The notes below the pieces were generated by a model. It worked only from the letters and a program-made list of their open reading frames with translations. It did not search any database and was not told the origin of the DNA. From Parageobacillus thermantarcticus (GTDB lineage Bacteria; Bacillota; Bacilli; Bacillales; Anoxybacillaceae): a DNA stretch of 64,000 nucleotides. Below, one piece after another: positions 26,040 through 34,694 of the stretch. The position numbers were made by a program, and so were the translations under genes. The DNA lies in contig NZ_FOJS01000001.1 of NCBI RefSeq assembly GCF_900111865.1, positions 248,001 to 312,000 of the forward strand, in the 5' to 3' direction. Numbering within the stretch: position 1 is the stretch's first letter; each line of letters starts with the position of its first letter.

Positions 26040-27800
26040 CTACTCATCAGGCCGCATTCGTTTTGGAAAATGGACTGTAAATGTAGTTCCTTTTCCGACA
26101 GCGCTTTTTACGGTAATATGGCCGTGGTGCGCTTCCACCAAATGTTTGACAATGGCCAACCCTAAGCCAGTCCCGCCGGAATGGCGGCTTCTTGCTTTAT
26201 CGACGCGGTAAAACCGCTCAAAAATGCGGGGAATCTCGGCTTCCTCAATGCCGATCCCTGTATCTTTGACATGAACGAGAGTTTCTTCGTCTTTTTCTTC
26301 CGCAATGACTTCGACTTTTCCGCCTTTTGGTGTATACGTTAAGGCGTTTGTGATCAAATTGATGAAAATTTGCTTGATGCGGTTCGCATCTCCTTCCATA
26401 TAGATCGATTTTGCCACATGCAAACGAAAATCGATCCCTTTTTCTTCCGCTTTGCGTTGGAACATAACGGCAATTTCGTTAAGAAGATGAGTTAGATCAA
26501 TCGTTTCCAAATGAAGTTGAAACCCTTGTTGTTCAATTTTCGATAAATCAAGCAAATCTTGCACTAATGTCTGCAATCGTTCGCTTTCTTTCCAAATAAT
26601 CGACAGAAAATGTTCCAGCGTCTGTTCATCTTTCATTGCACCATCAAGTAGCGTTTCAGCAAATCCTTTAATCGATGTAATCGGCGTTTTTAATTCATGC
26701 GAGACGTTCGCAACAAAATCTTTGCGCATTTGTTCTAGTTTCTTCAGCTCGGTAATATCATGAAAAACAAGAACGATTCCTTTCCATTCATCGTTCGTTC
26801 CAATAATCGGAGCTCCGTATACTTCAAAATGCTTCCGCTCGATCCCTATCGTCAGCAACATTTGTTTGCGAACTTTTGTTTCTTTCATAAAAATTTCATC
26901 GACGAGCTGAACGATTTCTTTATGGGCAAACGCTTCTGTATACGGCCTGTATAAATAATCGGCCGGGCGAATATGGAAAATTTCTTTAAAAGCGCGATTA
27001 ATCAAGTTAATATAACCGCGGCTGTCGATGAGAATGAGCCCGCTTCCAACGTTTTCAATCAGCGTATGTAAACGGTCTGTCTGCATTTCCTGCGCCTTGC
27101 TAATCTCTTGTAAATTGCGGGCGAGCCGATTAATAGAATGAACGAGCATCCCCGTTTCATTATCTTTCGTATTCGGAACTCTCGCTTTATAGTTTCCTTT
27201 TGCCAATTCAAACGCCACTTTCGTCGCCGCTTCAATCGGTTTCATATATTGATCGGCAATTTTTAGCCCTAACAAAATAATGACAATGAGCGCCGTGCCT
27301 AAGCTGCTAATCAATACCCCCCAAATTTGCTGGGTCACTTTTTTTAACGAATTGGTTGGGGAACTTAAAACGACATACCCCGCGTTTTGACCGTCTTTGG
27401 AAAAGGAAACGATATAATAATATACGTCGTCTGCTTTTTCAATGATGGAAAATTGATTTAATCGGTTTTTATGCAAAATATCGCGAATAATCCGTTCATG
27501 ATCTTCATCGCTAATATGGGCAACATGTCCCGTATCAAACAGCGTTTTTTCATTGCTATCCAATACGGTAATGCGCGACGACAACGCTTCGCTCATTTCC
27601 TGCAAATCTGGTCGAATGTGATCGAGAGATTCGTTTTTTAATAAAATAGCCACGGTTTTCGCTTCTTTTTCCATTCGTTTATTCATTGTTTCCACGTAAA
27701 AGTCTTTAAATAATTGCCCAAGCAATACGCCGAGGCAAATTAAAACAGTGACAATTAACGTCACAAGTCCAAATAATAGCCGCGACCGGAAGCTAGTCAT
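26040..27800 (-). CDS. phoR: Phosphate-regulon sensor histidine kinase PhoR
   Basis: Membrane kinase of the phosphate-starvation response, 586 aa. TM1 about 8-30, an extracytoplasmic sensor of about 120 residues, TM2 about 158-178, HAMP about 180-230, a PAS domain (about 240-345), then HisKA with FVANVSHELKTPITSIKGF (phosphorylated His) and an HATPase_c domain with NRIKQIFINLITNAL, DTGIGI and GGTGLGLAIV. Overlaps phoP by 8 nt, so the pair is translationally coupled. Confidence 0.95.
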   Translation of the reverse strand: MTSFRSRLLFGLVTLIVTVLICLGVLLGQLFKDFYVETMNKRMEKEAKTVAILLKNESLDHIRPDLQEMSEALSSRITVLDSNEKTLFDTGHVAHISDEDHERIIRDILHKNRLNQFSIIEKADDVYYYIVSFSKDGQNAGYVVLSSPTNSLKKVTQQIWGVLISSLGTALIVIILLGLKIADQYMKPIEAATKVAFELAKGNYKARVPNTKDNETGMLVHSINRLARNLQEISKAQEMQTDRLHTLIENVGSGLILIDSRGYINLINRAFKEIFHIRPADYLYRPYTEAFAHKEIVQLVDEIFMKETKVRKQMLLTIGIERKHFEVYGAPIIGTNDEWKGIVLVFHDITELKKLEQMRKDFVANVSHELKTPITSIKGFAETLLDGAMKDEQTLEHFLSIIWKESERLQTLVQDLLDLSKIEQQGFQLHLETIDLTHLLNEIAVMFQRKAEEKGIDFRLHVAKSIYMEGDANRIKQIFINLITNALTYTPKGGKVEVIAEEKDEETLVHVKDTGIGIEEAEIPRIFERFYRVDKARSRHSGGTGLGLAIVKHLVEAHHGHITVKSAVGKGTTFTVHFPKRMRPDE

Positions 27801-28500
27801 TCCGCTTCGGCTCCTCTAGCTTATATCCAAGTCCTCGTATCGCTTTAATATACAAAGGTTTTTTCGTATCTTGCTCAATTTTTTCACGCAAATGGCTGAT
27901 GTGAACGTCGACAATGCGGGTATCTCCAGCAAAATCGTAATTCCATACCGCGCTTAACAACTGATCTCTCGTTAACACTCGGCCTTTATGTTTCGCTAGA
28001 TAAAGAAGCAGTTCAAATTCTTTTGGCGTCAGCTCAAGCCGCTCGCCGCCAAAATACGCTTCATATTGATCAGGGAAAATTTTTAAATCGCCGATGACAA
28101 TTTGATCTATTGTTTCCGTCTCTCCGTTAGAAAACTGAGTGCGCCGCAAAATAGCTTTTACCCGCGCTACTACTTCGCGAGGGCTAAACGGCTTCGTCAT
28201 ATAATCATCAGCACCGAGTTCAAGTCCAAGCACTTTATCGAATTCATCATCTTTCGCCGTCAACATTAAAATCGGTGTCATTACTTTCTGCTGGCGCAAT
28301 TGTTTGCATACTTCCACACCATCGAGCTTTGGCAGCATCAAATCAAGAATAATAAACGCCGGCTGTTCGGTCGACACCTTTTCTATCGCTTCCTCTCCGT
28401 CGTTTGCTGTTACCACCGTAAATCCTGCTTGTTCCAAATTGTATGTTAAAAGCGTGACAATCGATTGCTCATCATCAACGACTAATACTTTTTTGCTCAT
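27793..28500 (-). CDS. phoP: Phosphate-regulon response regulator PhoP
   Basis: OmpR-family response regulator, 235 aa. Receiver with acidic pocket VVDDE, phospho-acceptor in LDLMLPKLDG and switch lysine MTKPFSP; a winged-helix output domain follows (RLELTPKEFELLLYL, VDVHISHLREKIE, IRGLGYKLE). The ATG at 28500 is preferred to the in-frame ATG at 28515, since GGAGG is 5 nt before it. Controls Pho-regulon genes in other Bacillus; I did not find PhoP direct repeats near its own promoter by eye. Confidence 0.95.
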   Translation of the reverse strand: MSKKVLVVDDEQSIVTLLTYNLEQAGFTVVTANDGEEAIEKVSTEQPAFIILDLMLPKLDGVEVCKQLRQQKVMTPILMLTAKDDEFDKVLGLELGADDYMTKPFSPREVVARVKAILRRTQFSNGETETIDQIVIGDLKIFPDQYEAYFGGERLELTPKEFELLLYLAKHKGRVLTRDQLLSAVWNYDFAGDTRIVDVHISHLREKIEQDTKKPLYIKAIRGLGYKLEEPKRND

Positions 28501-28555
28501 ATGCGCCTCCGCCATTCATAAAATTTTATCCGTTTTTATCATACCACAAACATAC

Positions 28556-28587
28556 AAAAAAACGCCTCACAAATAGGGCGTTTTTTC
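28556..28587 (-). terminator. Second terminator between mdh and phoP
   Basis: AAAACGCC / GGCGTTTT hairpin with TTTTTTT tail on the minus strand, about 60 nt upstream of the phoP start. It could also stop plus-strand transcription. Confidence 0.75.
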
Positions 28588-28589
28588 AT

Positions 28590-28661
28590 TTAAAAATTTT
28601 TTAATGCACGTCTATCTAGCGATGACGGCGCATATGGCAGACAAACAATTTTAACGTTCAT
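28590..28661 (-). CDS. Possible 23-residue ORF or gene remnant between mdh and phoP
   Basis: The 312-nt gap between phoP and mdh is bounded by two terminators. Inside it an ATG (28661) preceded by GGAG opens MNVKIVCLPYAPSSLDRRAL and a few more residues before TAA. Neighbouring frames give protein-like stretches (GEKYIGNPWPEKSW), suggesting the 28590-28765 interval is the residue of a decayed gene. No family recognised; existence as a real peptide is doubtful. Confidence 0.2.
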   Translation of the reverse strand: MNVKIVCLPYAPSSLDRRALKNF

Positions 28662-28763
28662 CACCAGCTTTTCTCCGGCCATGGATTTCCGATATATTTC
28701 TCCCCAGTTTGCGCTTTTTTAATACCTTAAACACCTCTTTAAGAAAGCGGTTTCAATTATGGA

Positions 28764-28797
28764 TGTAGCAAAAATTCGGGAGTCATCCCGAATTTTT
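28764..28797 (-). terminator. Terminator of citZ-icd-mdh
   Basis: AAAAATTCGGGA pairs perfectly with TCCCGAATTTTT (28770-28781 and 28786-28797), leaving a 4-nt loop; T-rich tail on the minus strand. Confidence 0.88.
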
Positions 28798-28812
28798 GCC
28801 TTTGCCCATCTA

Positions 28813-29745
28813 TTATTCTAATACTTTCATTACGTTTTTGACAGATTCGACCGATTTTGCAAGCGCTGCTTTTTCTTCTTCAGTAAGTTCTAGTTCGATG
28901 ACTTTTTCAATGCCGTTTCCACCTAAAATCGTCGGCACACCTAAATAAATGCCTTCATAGCCGTATTCGCCCTCAAGATAAGCGATCGCTGGAAGAATGC
29001 GGCGTTGGTCTTTAATAATTGCTTCCACCATTTCCGCAAGCGAAGCAGCAGGAGCGTAATAAGCGCTTCCGTTGCCTAGCAAGTTCACAATTTCGCCGCC
29101 GCCTTTGCGAGTGCGCTCGACAATCGCGTCTAGACGGTCTTTCGGAATTAATTTTTCAAGCGGAATGCCGCCAGCGTAAGAGTAACGGACGAGCGGCACC
29201 ATGTCATCACCGTGGCCGCCTAAAACGAAACCGGTAACATCTTTCACGGAAATATTCAATTCTTGCGCAACAAACGTGCGGAAACGAGCTGTGTCTAATA
29301 CGCCGGATTGACCGATGACACGGTTTTTCGGGAATCCAGATTCTTTAAATACCGTATATGTCATCGCATCGACAGGATTTGTCAACACGATAATATAGCA
29401 GTTTGGCGAATATTTGACGACTTCTTTTGTCACTTGTTTCATAATTTTTTGGTTGGTTGTGACAAGATCGTCGCGGCTCATGCCAGGTTTGCGCGCAATC
29501 CCCGCTGTGATAATGACAATATCGGAATCGGCGGTATCGGCATAATCGGAAGTGCCGATAATGTTCGCGTCAAAGCCGAGCACCGGGCTTGATTCCAGCA
29601 TGTCCAACGCTTTTCCTTTTGTCGGGTTTTCTTGTTGCGGAATGTCAACAAGAACGATATCTCCCAATTCTTTTTGCGCCAAAATAAACGCGGTTGTCGC
29701 GCCTGTAAATCCCGCACCAATTACCGAAATTTTTTTGCGCTTCAT
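28813..29745 (-). CDS. mdh: Malate dehydrogenase
   Basis: NAD-dependent oxidation of malate to oxaloacetate in the TCA cycle, 310 aa, of the LDH-like class usual in Bacillus. Nucleotide motif [17 protein letters not shown] with the acidic VDIP after beta-2. Substrate arginines lie in [11 protein letters not shown] and [11 protein letters not shown]. Catalytic His is in [16 protein letters not shown] near residue 179. Third gene of citZ-icd-mdh, 26 nt after icd. Confidence 0.97.
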   Translation of the reverse strand: MKRKKISVIGAGFTGATTAFILAQKELGDIVLVDIPQQENPTKGKALDMLESSPVLGFDANIIGTSDYADTADSDIVIITAGIARKPGMSRDDLVTTNQKIMKQVTKEVVKYSPNCYIIVLTNPVDAMTYTVFKESGFPKNRVIGQSGVLDTARFRTFVAQELNISVKDVTGFVLGGHGDDMVPLVRYSYAGGIPLEKLIPKDRLDAIVERTRKGGGEIVNLLGNGSAYYAPAASLAEMVEAIIKDQRRILPAIAYLEGEYGYEGIYLGVPTILGGNGIEKVIELELTEEEKAALAKSVESVKNVMKVLE

Positions 29746-29771
29746 TGTTATTCTCCCATCCCCTTCTCGTT

Positions 29772-31046
29772 TTATTCCATATTGCGGATGATTGCGTCAG
29801 CGAATTCCGAGCATTTCACTTCCGTAGCGCCTTCCATCAGACGAGCAAAATCGTATGTGACGATTTTTGCAGCAATCGTTTTTTCCAATGCATCGACAAT
29901 AAGTTTTGCCGCCTCGTTCCAGCCGAGATGTTCAAACATCATCACACCGGACAAAATGACAGATGATGGGTTTACTTTGTCCAAGCCAGCATATTTCGGA
30001 GCCGTTCCATGAGTAGCTTCAAAGATCGCATGTCCTGTTTCGTAGTTAATGTTCGCTCCCGGTGCGATACCAATGCCACCGACTTGCGCTGCTAACGCGT
30101 CAGAAATGTAATCGCCGTTTAAGTTCATCGTCGCCACAACATCGAACTCACGCGGACGTGTTAAAATTTGTTGTAAGAAAATATCGGCAATAACGTCTTT
30201 GATAATAATTTTTCCGGATTCTTCTGCTTCTGCCAGCGCCTTATTCGCCGCTTCTTTTCCTTCTGCTTCAACAATGCGGTCATATTGTGCCCATGTAAAC
30301 ACTTTATCGCCAAATTCTTCCTCGGCCAACTCATAACCCCAATTTTTAAATGCACCTTCGGTAAATTTCATAATATTTCCTTTATGAACAAGCGTAACCG
30401 ATTTCCGGCCATGTTCGATCGCATAGTTGATTGCGGCGCGCACTAGCCGTTTCGATCCTTGTTCAGAAATTGGTTTAATGCCGATACCGGACGTTTCTGG
30501 GAAGCGGATTTTGCGAACACCCATTTCATTTTGCAAGAAATCGATCACTTTTTTCACTTCCGGCGTTCCTTTTGCGTACTCGATTCCCGCATAAATATCT
30601 TCCGTATTTTCGCGGAAAATGACCATGTCCGTATCTTCAGGGCGTTTTACCGGAGAAGGAACGCCTTTAAAATAGCGGACAGGGCGCAAACAAACGAATA
30701 AATCCAATTCTTGGCGAAGCGCTACGTTCAATGAACGAATGCCACCGCCGACCGGAGTCGTTAACGGACCTTTAATCGCGATTATGTATTCACGGATAAC
30801 ATCAAGCGTTTCTTGTGGAAGCCACTCGCCGGTTTGTTTGTACGCTTTTTCACCCGCGAGAACTTCTTTCCAAACGATTTTCTTTTCCCCTTTATACGCC
30901 TTTTCTACCGCGGCTTCTAACACGCGGGATGCCGCTGCCCAAATGTCCGGTCCTGTCCCGTCCCCTTCAATAAACGGAATAATCGGATTGTTTGGTACAT
31001 TTAACACACCATTCGTTACTGTAATTTTTTCCCCTTGCGTCACCAT
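29772..31046 (-). CDS. icd: Isocitrate dehydrogenase (NADP)
   Basis: Oxidative decarboxylation of isocitrate to 2-oxoglutarate, 424 aa. The substrate-binding serine loop ([18 protein letters not shown]) is the site that AceK phosphorylates in enterics. Metal ligands lie in the [16 protein letters not shown] region, and the NADP-discriminating segment follows in [11 protein letters not shown]. Start is the ATG at 31046 directly behind GGAGG; the upstream in-frame codons at 31058 are not needed. Lies between citZ and mdh with a stable hairpin before it. Confidence 0.97.
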   Translation of the reverse strand: MVTQGEKITVTNGVLNVPNNPIIPFIEGDGTGPDIWAAASRVLEAAVEKAYKGEKKIVWKEVLAGEKAYKQTGEWLPQETLDVIREYIIAIKGPLTTPVGGGIRSLNVALRQELDLFVCLRPVRYFKGVPSPVKRPEDTDMVIFRENTEDIYAGIEYAKGTPEVKKVIDFLQNEMGVRKIRFPETSGIGIKPISEQGSKRLVRAAINYAIEHGRKSVTLVHKGNIMKFTEGAFKNWGYELAEEEFGDKVFTWAQYDRIVEAEGKEAANKALAEAEESGKIIIKDVIADIFLQQILTRPREFDVVATMNLNGDYISDALAAQVGGIGIAPGANINYETGHAIFEATHGTAPKYAGLDKVNPSSVILSGVMMFEHLGWNEAAKLIVDALEKTIAAKIVTYDFARLMEGATEVKCSEFADAIIRNME

Positions 31047-31072
31047 AACAACCTCCAATATATTTTTTGTTG

Positions 31073-31104
31073 AAAGGTGAGAATAAAACTATCTTCTCAC
31101 CTTT
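31073..31104 (-). terminator. Strong hairpin in the citZ-icd gap (attenuator or processing element)
   Basis: AAAGGTGAGAA pairs perfectly over 11 bp with TTCTCACCTTT (31073-31083 and 31094-31104), 10-nt loop. The following minus-strand bases are CAACAAAAAATA, with no U-run, so true termination is unlikely. mRNA stabilisation of the upstream citZ transcript or partial attenuation is more plausible. Confidence 0.6.
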
Positions 31105-31115
31105 ATATAAACTAA

Positions 31116-32234
31116 TTAACCGCGTTGTTCAATCGGAACATATGTCCGCATCGATGGACCTGTATATTCTGCGCGCGGACGGATGAGGCGATTGTTATCG
31201 TATTGTTCTAAAATATGCGCAAGCCATCCGGACATCCGGCTTACTGCAAAAATCGGCGTAAACAAGTCATGGTCAATGCCTAAACAGTGATAAACAGATG
31301 CCGAATAAAAGTCAACGTTTGGCGGCAACGATTTTTCGGAAGTGACAATTTCTTCAATTTTCACCGACATTTCATACCAATGCGGTTCGCCAACAAGTTT
31401 CGTTAATTTTTCTGACATTTTTTTTAAATGTTTTGCACGCGGATCGCCTTTGCGGTAAACGCGATGGCCAAATCCCATAATTTTTTCTTTGTTTTCTAAC
31501 TTTTTGCGGATATACGGTTCAACGTTATCAATTGTTCCAATTTCTTTCAACATTTTCATTACCGCCTCGTTCGCGCCGCCGTGAAGCGGTCCTTTCAGCG
31601 CTCCAATCGCCGCTGTTATGCCGGAGTAAACATCCGACAATGTCGCTACACAAACGCGCGCGGTAAATGTCGACGCGTTCAACTCATGGTCTGCATGTAA
31701 AACGAGCGCTTTGTTGAACGCTTCCACCGCCGTTTCATTCGGCTCTTCGCCTGTTAACATGTAAAGGAAATTCGCTGCGAATCCTAAATCTTTTCTTGGT
31801 TCGACAGGCTCCAATCCCTTTCGCACGCGGGCAAAAGCGGTAACGACCGTAGGAATTTTCGCTTGCAAGCGAATCGCTTTACGATAGTTTGCTTCTTTCG
31901 TCATGACATCCGCTTCTTCATCGTAAAGCCCTAACATGGAAATCGCTGTCCGCAACGCTGCCATCGGATGGACTTTATCGATTGGATACATTTTAAAATG
32001 CTCGATAACTTCCTTTGGAATTGTCGCATTTTCCGCCAATTGTTGCTTTAATTCTTCCAACTGCTGTTTCGTCGGAAGCTCACGGTGCCAAAGCAAATAC
32101 ACAACTTCTTCGAACGTAGCGTTTTCTGCTAAATCATCGATGTTATAGCCTACGTACGTCAGCGTATCATCAATAATAGAACTGATGCTTGAGGTGGTTG
32201 CGACAACCCCTTCTAGACCGCGTGTTACTGTCAT
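31116..32234 (-). CDS. citZ: Citrate synthase
   Basis: Condenses oxaloacetate and acetyl-CoA, 372 aa, same length as B. subtilis CitZ. Active-site residues: His in KGPLHGGANEAVM near 223, His in GFGHRVYRKGDPR near 262, and Asp in PNVDFYSASVYHCLGI near 315. The ATG at 32234 gives MTVTRGLEGVVAT; the neighbouring ATG at 32237 is one codon longer and cannot be excluded. First gene of the TCA operon, with a CcpA-type site at its promoter. Confidence 0.97.
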   Translation of the reverse strand: MTVTRGLEGVVATTSSISSIIDDTLTYVGYNIDDLAENATFEEVVYLLWHRELPTKQQLEELKQQLAENATIPKEVIEHFKMYPIDKVHPMAALRTAISMLGLYDEEADVMTKEANYRKAIRLQAKIPTVVTAFARVRKGLEPVEPRKDLGFAANFLYMLTGEEPNETAVEAFNKALVLHADHELNASTFTARVCVATLSDVYSGITAAIGALKGPLHGGANEAVMKMLKEIGTIDNVEPYIRKKLENKEKIMGFGHRVYRKGDPRAKHLKKMSEKLTKLVGEPHWYEMSVKIEEIVTSEKSLPPNVDFYSASVYHCLGIDHDLFTPIFAVSRMSGWLAHILEQYDNNRLIRPRAEYTGPSMRTYVPIEQRG

Positions 32235-32341
32235 CATGATCTCTCCTTTTCTGTAAAATTCCCCTTCTCCCATTGCCTTGGTAAGATATGAGAGCGAGCG
32301 CTTGCTCGAAATGAAAATAAAAGAAACATAAGCAAAAAGGT

Positions 32342-32365
32342 AGAAAGTGCTTACATTTTATTATA
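32342..32365 (-). promoter_or_regulatory. citZ promoter -10 with overlapping cre (CcpA) site
   Basis: TATAAT (complement of 32360-32365) is followed after 3 nt by ATGTAAGCACTTTCT (complement of 32342-32356). This matches the 15-nt cre consensus WTGNAANCGNWNNCW at all but one fixed base. Placement around the transcription start predicts carbon catabolite repression, as established for B. subtilis citZ. The -35 is weak. Confidence 0.75.
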
Positions 32366-32510
32366 TATCGCCGCCTCTTACCAGAATAGAAGGCGACAAA
32401 GGAATAGCGGTAAAGCGCCCATGTCTATATTATAAACAATTATCTGACTTTTGTGAATCAAAAACCACTTATTCTTTGTATGACACAAAAATAACTTAAC
32501 AATAGAACAT

Positions 32511-32966
32511 CTAAAAATATTCTACCATTTTCATAACCATATAAGCAATTCCCGCGCCGATGAGCGGCCCGACGGCAACGCCGTGAAAAAGCGACACGGC
32601 AATAATTGTTCCAAATACGAGAGCGGCCGTCATATGCGGATCTGTCGACAATAACGTGACCCCGCCTTTGGCGACTAACGCAACAAAAATTCCTGATAAC
32701 AGCGCAATCCACGCTGAAAAAGACCGCAATGAAGCTGCCAATTCCTTAAATCCAATCTCTCCTGTAGCAATCGGCGCCAATACGGCAATCGTAATAATCG
32801 TAACCCCCCAATGAATTCCCTTTTCATGGATAGTAGGAAGCCACTTTTCTTCCAATCCGATCATTTTAATCATCAATAAAACAGCAACCGCAATCATTAA
32901 TGATTGATTTTTGGCAATCAGTCCAATAATAAATAAAATAAGCAAAAACAATACCGGCCCATTCAC
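32511..32966 (-). CDS. ytwI: DUF441 family membrane protein YtwI
   Basis: 151 aa, four hydrophobic segments (about 5-40, 50-70, 84-104, 115-145). Gly-rich helix GIFVALVAKGGVTLL and AVGPLIGAGIAYMVMKM are typical of the YtwI/DUF441 family. Function unknown; possibly a small transporter. It lies upstream of citZ on the same strand and divergent from ytvI, the B. subtilis arrangement. Confidence 0.88.
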   Translation of the reverse strand: MNGPVLFLLILFIIGLIAKNQSLMIAVAVLLMIKMIGLEEKWLPTIHEKGIHWGVTIITIAVLAPIATGEIGFKELAASLRSFSAWIALLSGIFVALVAKGGVTLLSTDPHMTAALVFGTIIAVSLFHGVAVGPLIGAGIAYMVMKMVEYF

Positions 32967-33025
32967 GTGGTTTCTCTTCCTTTCTTCAAATTAAAATTAA
33001 TGTGTTAAGCTTGAAACTTTTCACT

Positions 33026-33054
33026 TTGCGCATACGTAATGAAACCTGTAATAT
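33026..33054 (+). promoter_or_regulatory. Probable promoter of ytvI
   Basis: TTGCGC (33026-33031), 17-nt spacer, TAATAT (33049-33054) ahead of ytvI. A TATAAC follows closely, so the -10 assignment is uncertain. Confidence 0.45.
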
Positions 33055-33085
33055 ATAACTATGGAAAAATTATGGGGGTGAAACA

Positions 33086-34204
33086 TTGTCCCGTCATCAC
33101 TTATATAGCTTTTTTCGCTTTTTGTTAGTGATCGCTATCGTCGTTTTCGGCGCAACTGCTCTTTATTATGTATCAACGGTTACATACCCATTTATTATCG
33201 CATTTTTTATCGCATTCCTTATCAATCCGCTAGTTGATTTTCTTGAAACAAAAGCAAAAATGCCAAGATGGTTGGCGGTGATCATAACATTAATTATATT
33301 GTTCGCGCTCGTAGCTGGTCTAGTTACTTTGCTGATCGCCGAAATTGTTTCCGGAACACAATATTTGGCAAATGTCGTGCCGGAAAATTTCCAAAAATTA
33401 GTTACGTATATGGAAACATTTTTTGCTCAGCAAATTATCCCGTTTTATCATGATTTGGCTGTCCTATTTAAAAACCTAGATGCCAGTCAGCAAGATACCA
33501 TTATGAACAATATCCAAGCGGTAGGTACGCAAGTAGCAACGACGGTCGGGCAATTTATCCAGCGCGTGCTGCAAAATATTCCTCAGCTGCTCGCTTGGCT
33601 ACCGAATGCGGCTACCGTCTTTATTTTTTCGCTGTTGGCGACATTTTTCATTAGCAAAGACTGGTATCGCCTTACCGGAATGGTGCAAAAAATTTTGCCG
33701 GCAAAAGCGCACAAAAGCGGAAAAACGGTATTTCTTGACTTAAAGAAAGCGTTGTTCGGCTTTATTAAAGCGCAAGCCACACTTATTTCCATCACAACAG
33801 TCATTGTGTTGATCGGATTGCTAATTCTTGGCGTCGATTACGCCATTACCATTGCGCTTATTATTGGCCTTGTCGATATTTTGCCATACTTAGGAACAGG
33901 AATCGTTTTTGTTCCTTGGATTATTTACGCGGCGGCAAGCGGCGATGTACCGTTTGCCATCGGGTTAGGCGTGCTTTATATTATCGTGCTCGTTCAGCGG
34001 CAAATTATGGAGCCAAAAGTGTTATCATCATCGATCGGACTAGATCCGCTTGCTACGTTGGTGGCGTTATTCGTCGGATTTAAATTAATCGGTTTTCTCG
34101 GATTAATCGTTGGGCCCGTTACGCTTGTCATCATCCGCACGCTACACAGCGCCAACGTATTTCGCGATATTTGGAATTTTATTATCGGAAAGCCGGCATC
34201 ATAA
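33086..34204 (+). CDS. ytvI: YtvI, AI-2E/PerM-family membrane protein
   Basis: 372 aa with about eight hydrophobic segments and the soluble insertion of the PerM/AI-2E family (about 80-150, LVTYMETFFAQQIIPFYHDL). Conserved signature GVDYAITIALIIGLVDILPYLGTG near 250 and PKVLSSSIGLDPLATLVALF near 310. Members export small solutes or act as antiporters; the substrate here is unknown. TTG start at 33086, 5 nt after GGGGGTG; no in-frame ATG nearby. One of few plus-strand genes here. Confidence 0.9.
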   Translation: MSRHHLYSFFRFLLVIAIVVFGATALYYVSTVTYPFIIAFFIAFLINPLVDFLETKAKMPRWLAVIITLIILFALVAGLVTLLIAEIVSGTQYLANVVPENFQKLVTYMETFFAQQIIPFYHDLAVLFKNLDASQQDTIMNNIQAVGTQVATTVGQFIQRVLQNIPQLLAWLPNAATVFIFSLLATFFISKDWYRLTGMVQKILPAKAHKSGKTVFLDLKKALFGFIKAQATLISITTVIVLIGLLILGVDYAITIALIIGLVDILPYLGTGIVFVPWIIYAAASGDVPFAIGLGVLYIIVLVQRQIMEPKVLSSSIGLDPLATLVALFVGFKLIGFLGLIVGPVTLVIIRTLHSANVFRDIWNFIIGKPAS

Positions 34205-34210
34205 AATGGC

Positions 34211-34249
34211 AAAGAGCCTTTCAGTGCATGGAAAGGCTCTTTTTTTCAT
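34211..34249. terminator. Shared terminator between ytvI and fxsA
   Basis: AAAGAGCCTTTC / GAAAGGCTCTTT perfect 12-bp stem (34211-34222, 34231-34242) followed by T-run on the plus strand. It serves the convergent ytvI (+) and probably fxsA (-). Confidence 0.88.
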
Positions 34250-34632
34250 CTATAAAAGAAAAATGTTTTCGTTTCAAAAAACGACTTCAGCCAACGCGCG
34301 ACATACGGCTTCACAAAAGACCGGGTAGCAGGAAGAAGAAGAAAAACGCCGACCGCATCTGTCAAAAAACCCGGCGTTAATAAAAGCACACCGCCGATAA
34401 ACACACAAATTCCGTCAAGTATCGCTCCGCTTGGAAGGCGTCCATCAAAAAGCTCCCGTTTTGCTTCTTCCATAACAGCCAGCCCCTGCCGCTTCGCAAG
34501 CCACACTCCCATCATCCCAGTAAGCACGATAAGCGCGACCGTCGACCATACACCGATCAGTTTACCGGAGAGAATAAACAACGCGATTTCCAAGGCGGGG
34601 ATAACGATCAACATTCCAATAAGCCATTTCAT
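34246..34632 (-). CDS. fxsA: FxsA family membrane protein (YtzA)
   Basis: 128 aa, four hydrophobic segments (about 4-20, 25-45, 68-100). The family core GVWSTVALIVLTGMMGVWLAKRQGL and an acidic FDGRLPSGAILDGICVFIGG are visible. FxsA in E. coli relieves phage T7 exclusion by F plasmids; the normal role is unknown. It lies downstream of pyk in the same direction. Confidence 0.88.
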   Translation of the reverse strand: MKWLIGMLIVIPALEIALFILSGKLIGVWSTVALIVLTGMMGVWLAKRQGLAVMEEAKRELFDGRLPSGAILDGICVFIGGVLLLTPGFLTDAVGVFLLLPATRSFVKPYVARWLKSFFETKTFFFYR

Positions 34633-34660
34633 CTTTTTTCTTCCTTTCGGAAAAAGAATA

Positions 34661-34692
34661 AAAACAGAGAGTTTCTCTCTGTTTTTATTATA
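34661..34692 (-). terminator. Terminator of pfkA-pyk
   Basis: AAAACAGAGAG / CTCTCTGTTTT stem (34661-34671 with 34675-34685), 3-nt loop, TTTTTATTC tail on the minus strand. Confidence 0.85.
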
Positions 34693-34694
34693 CC

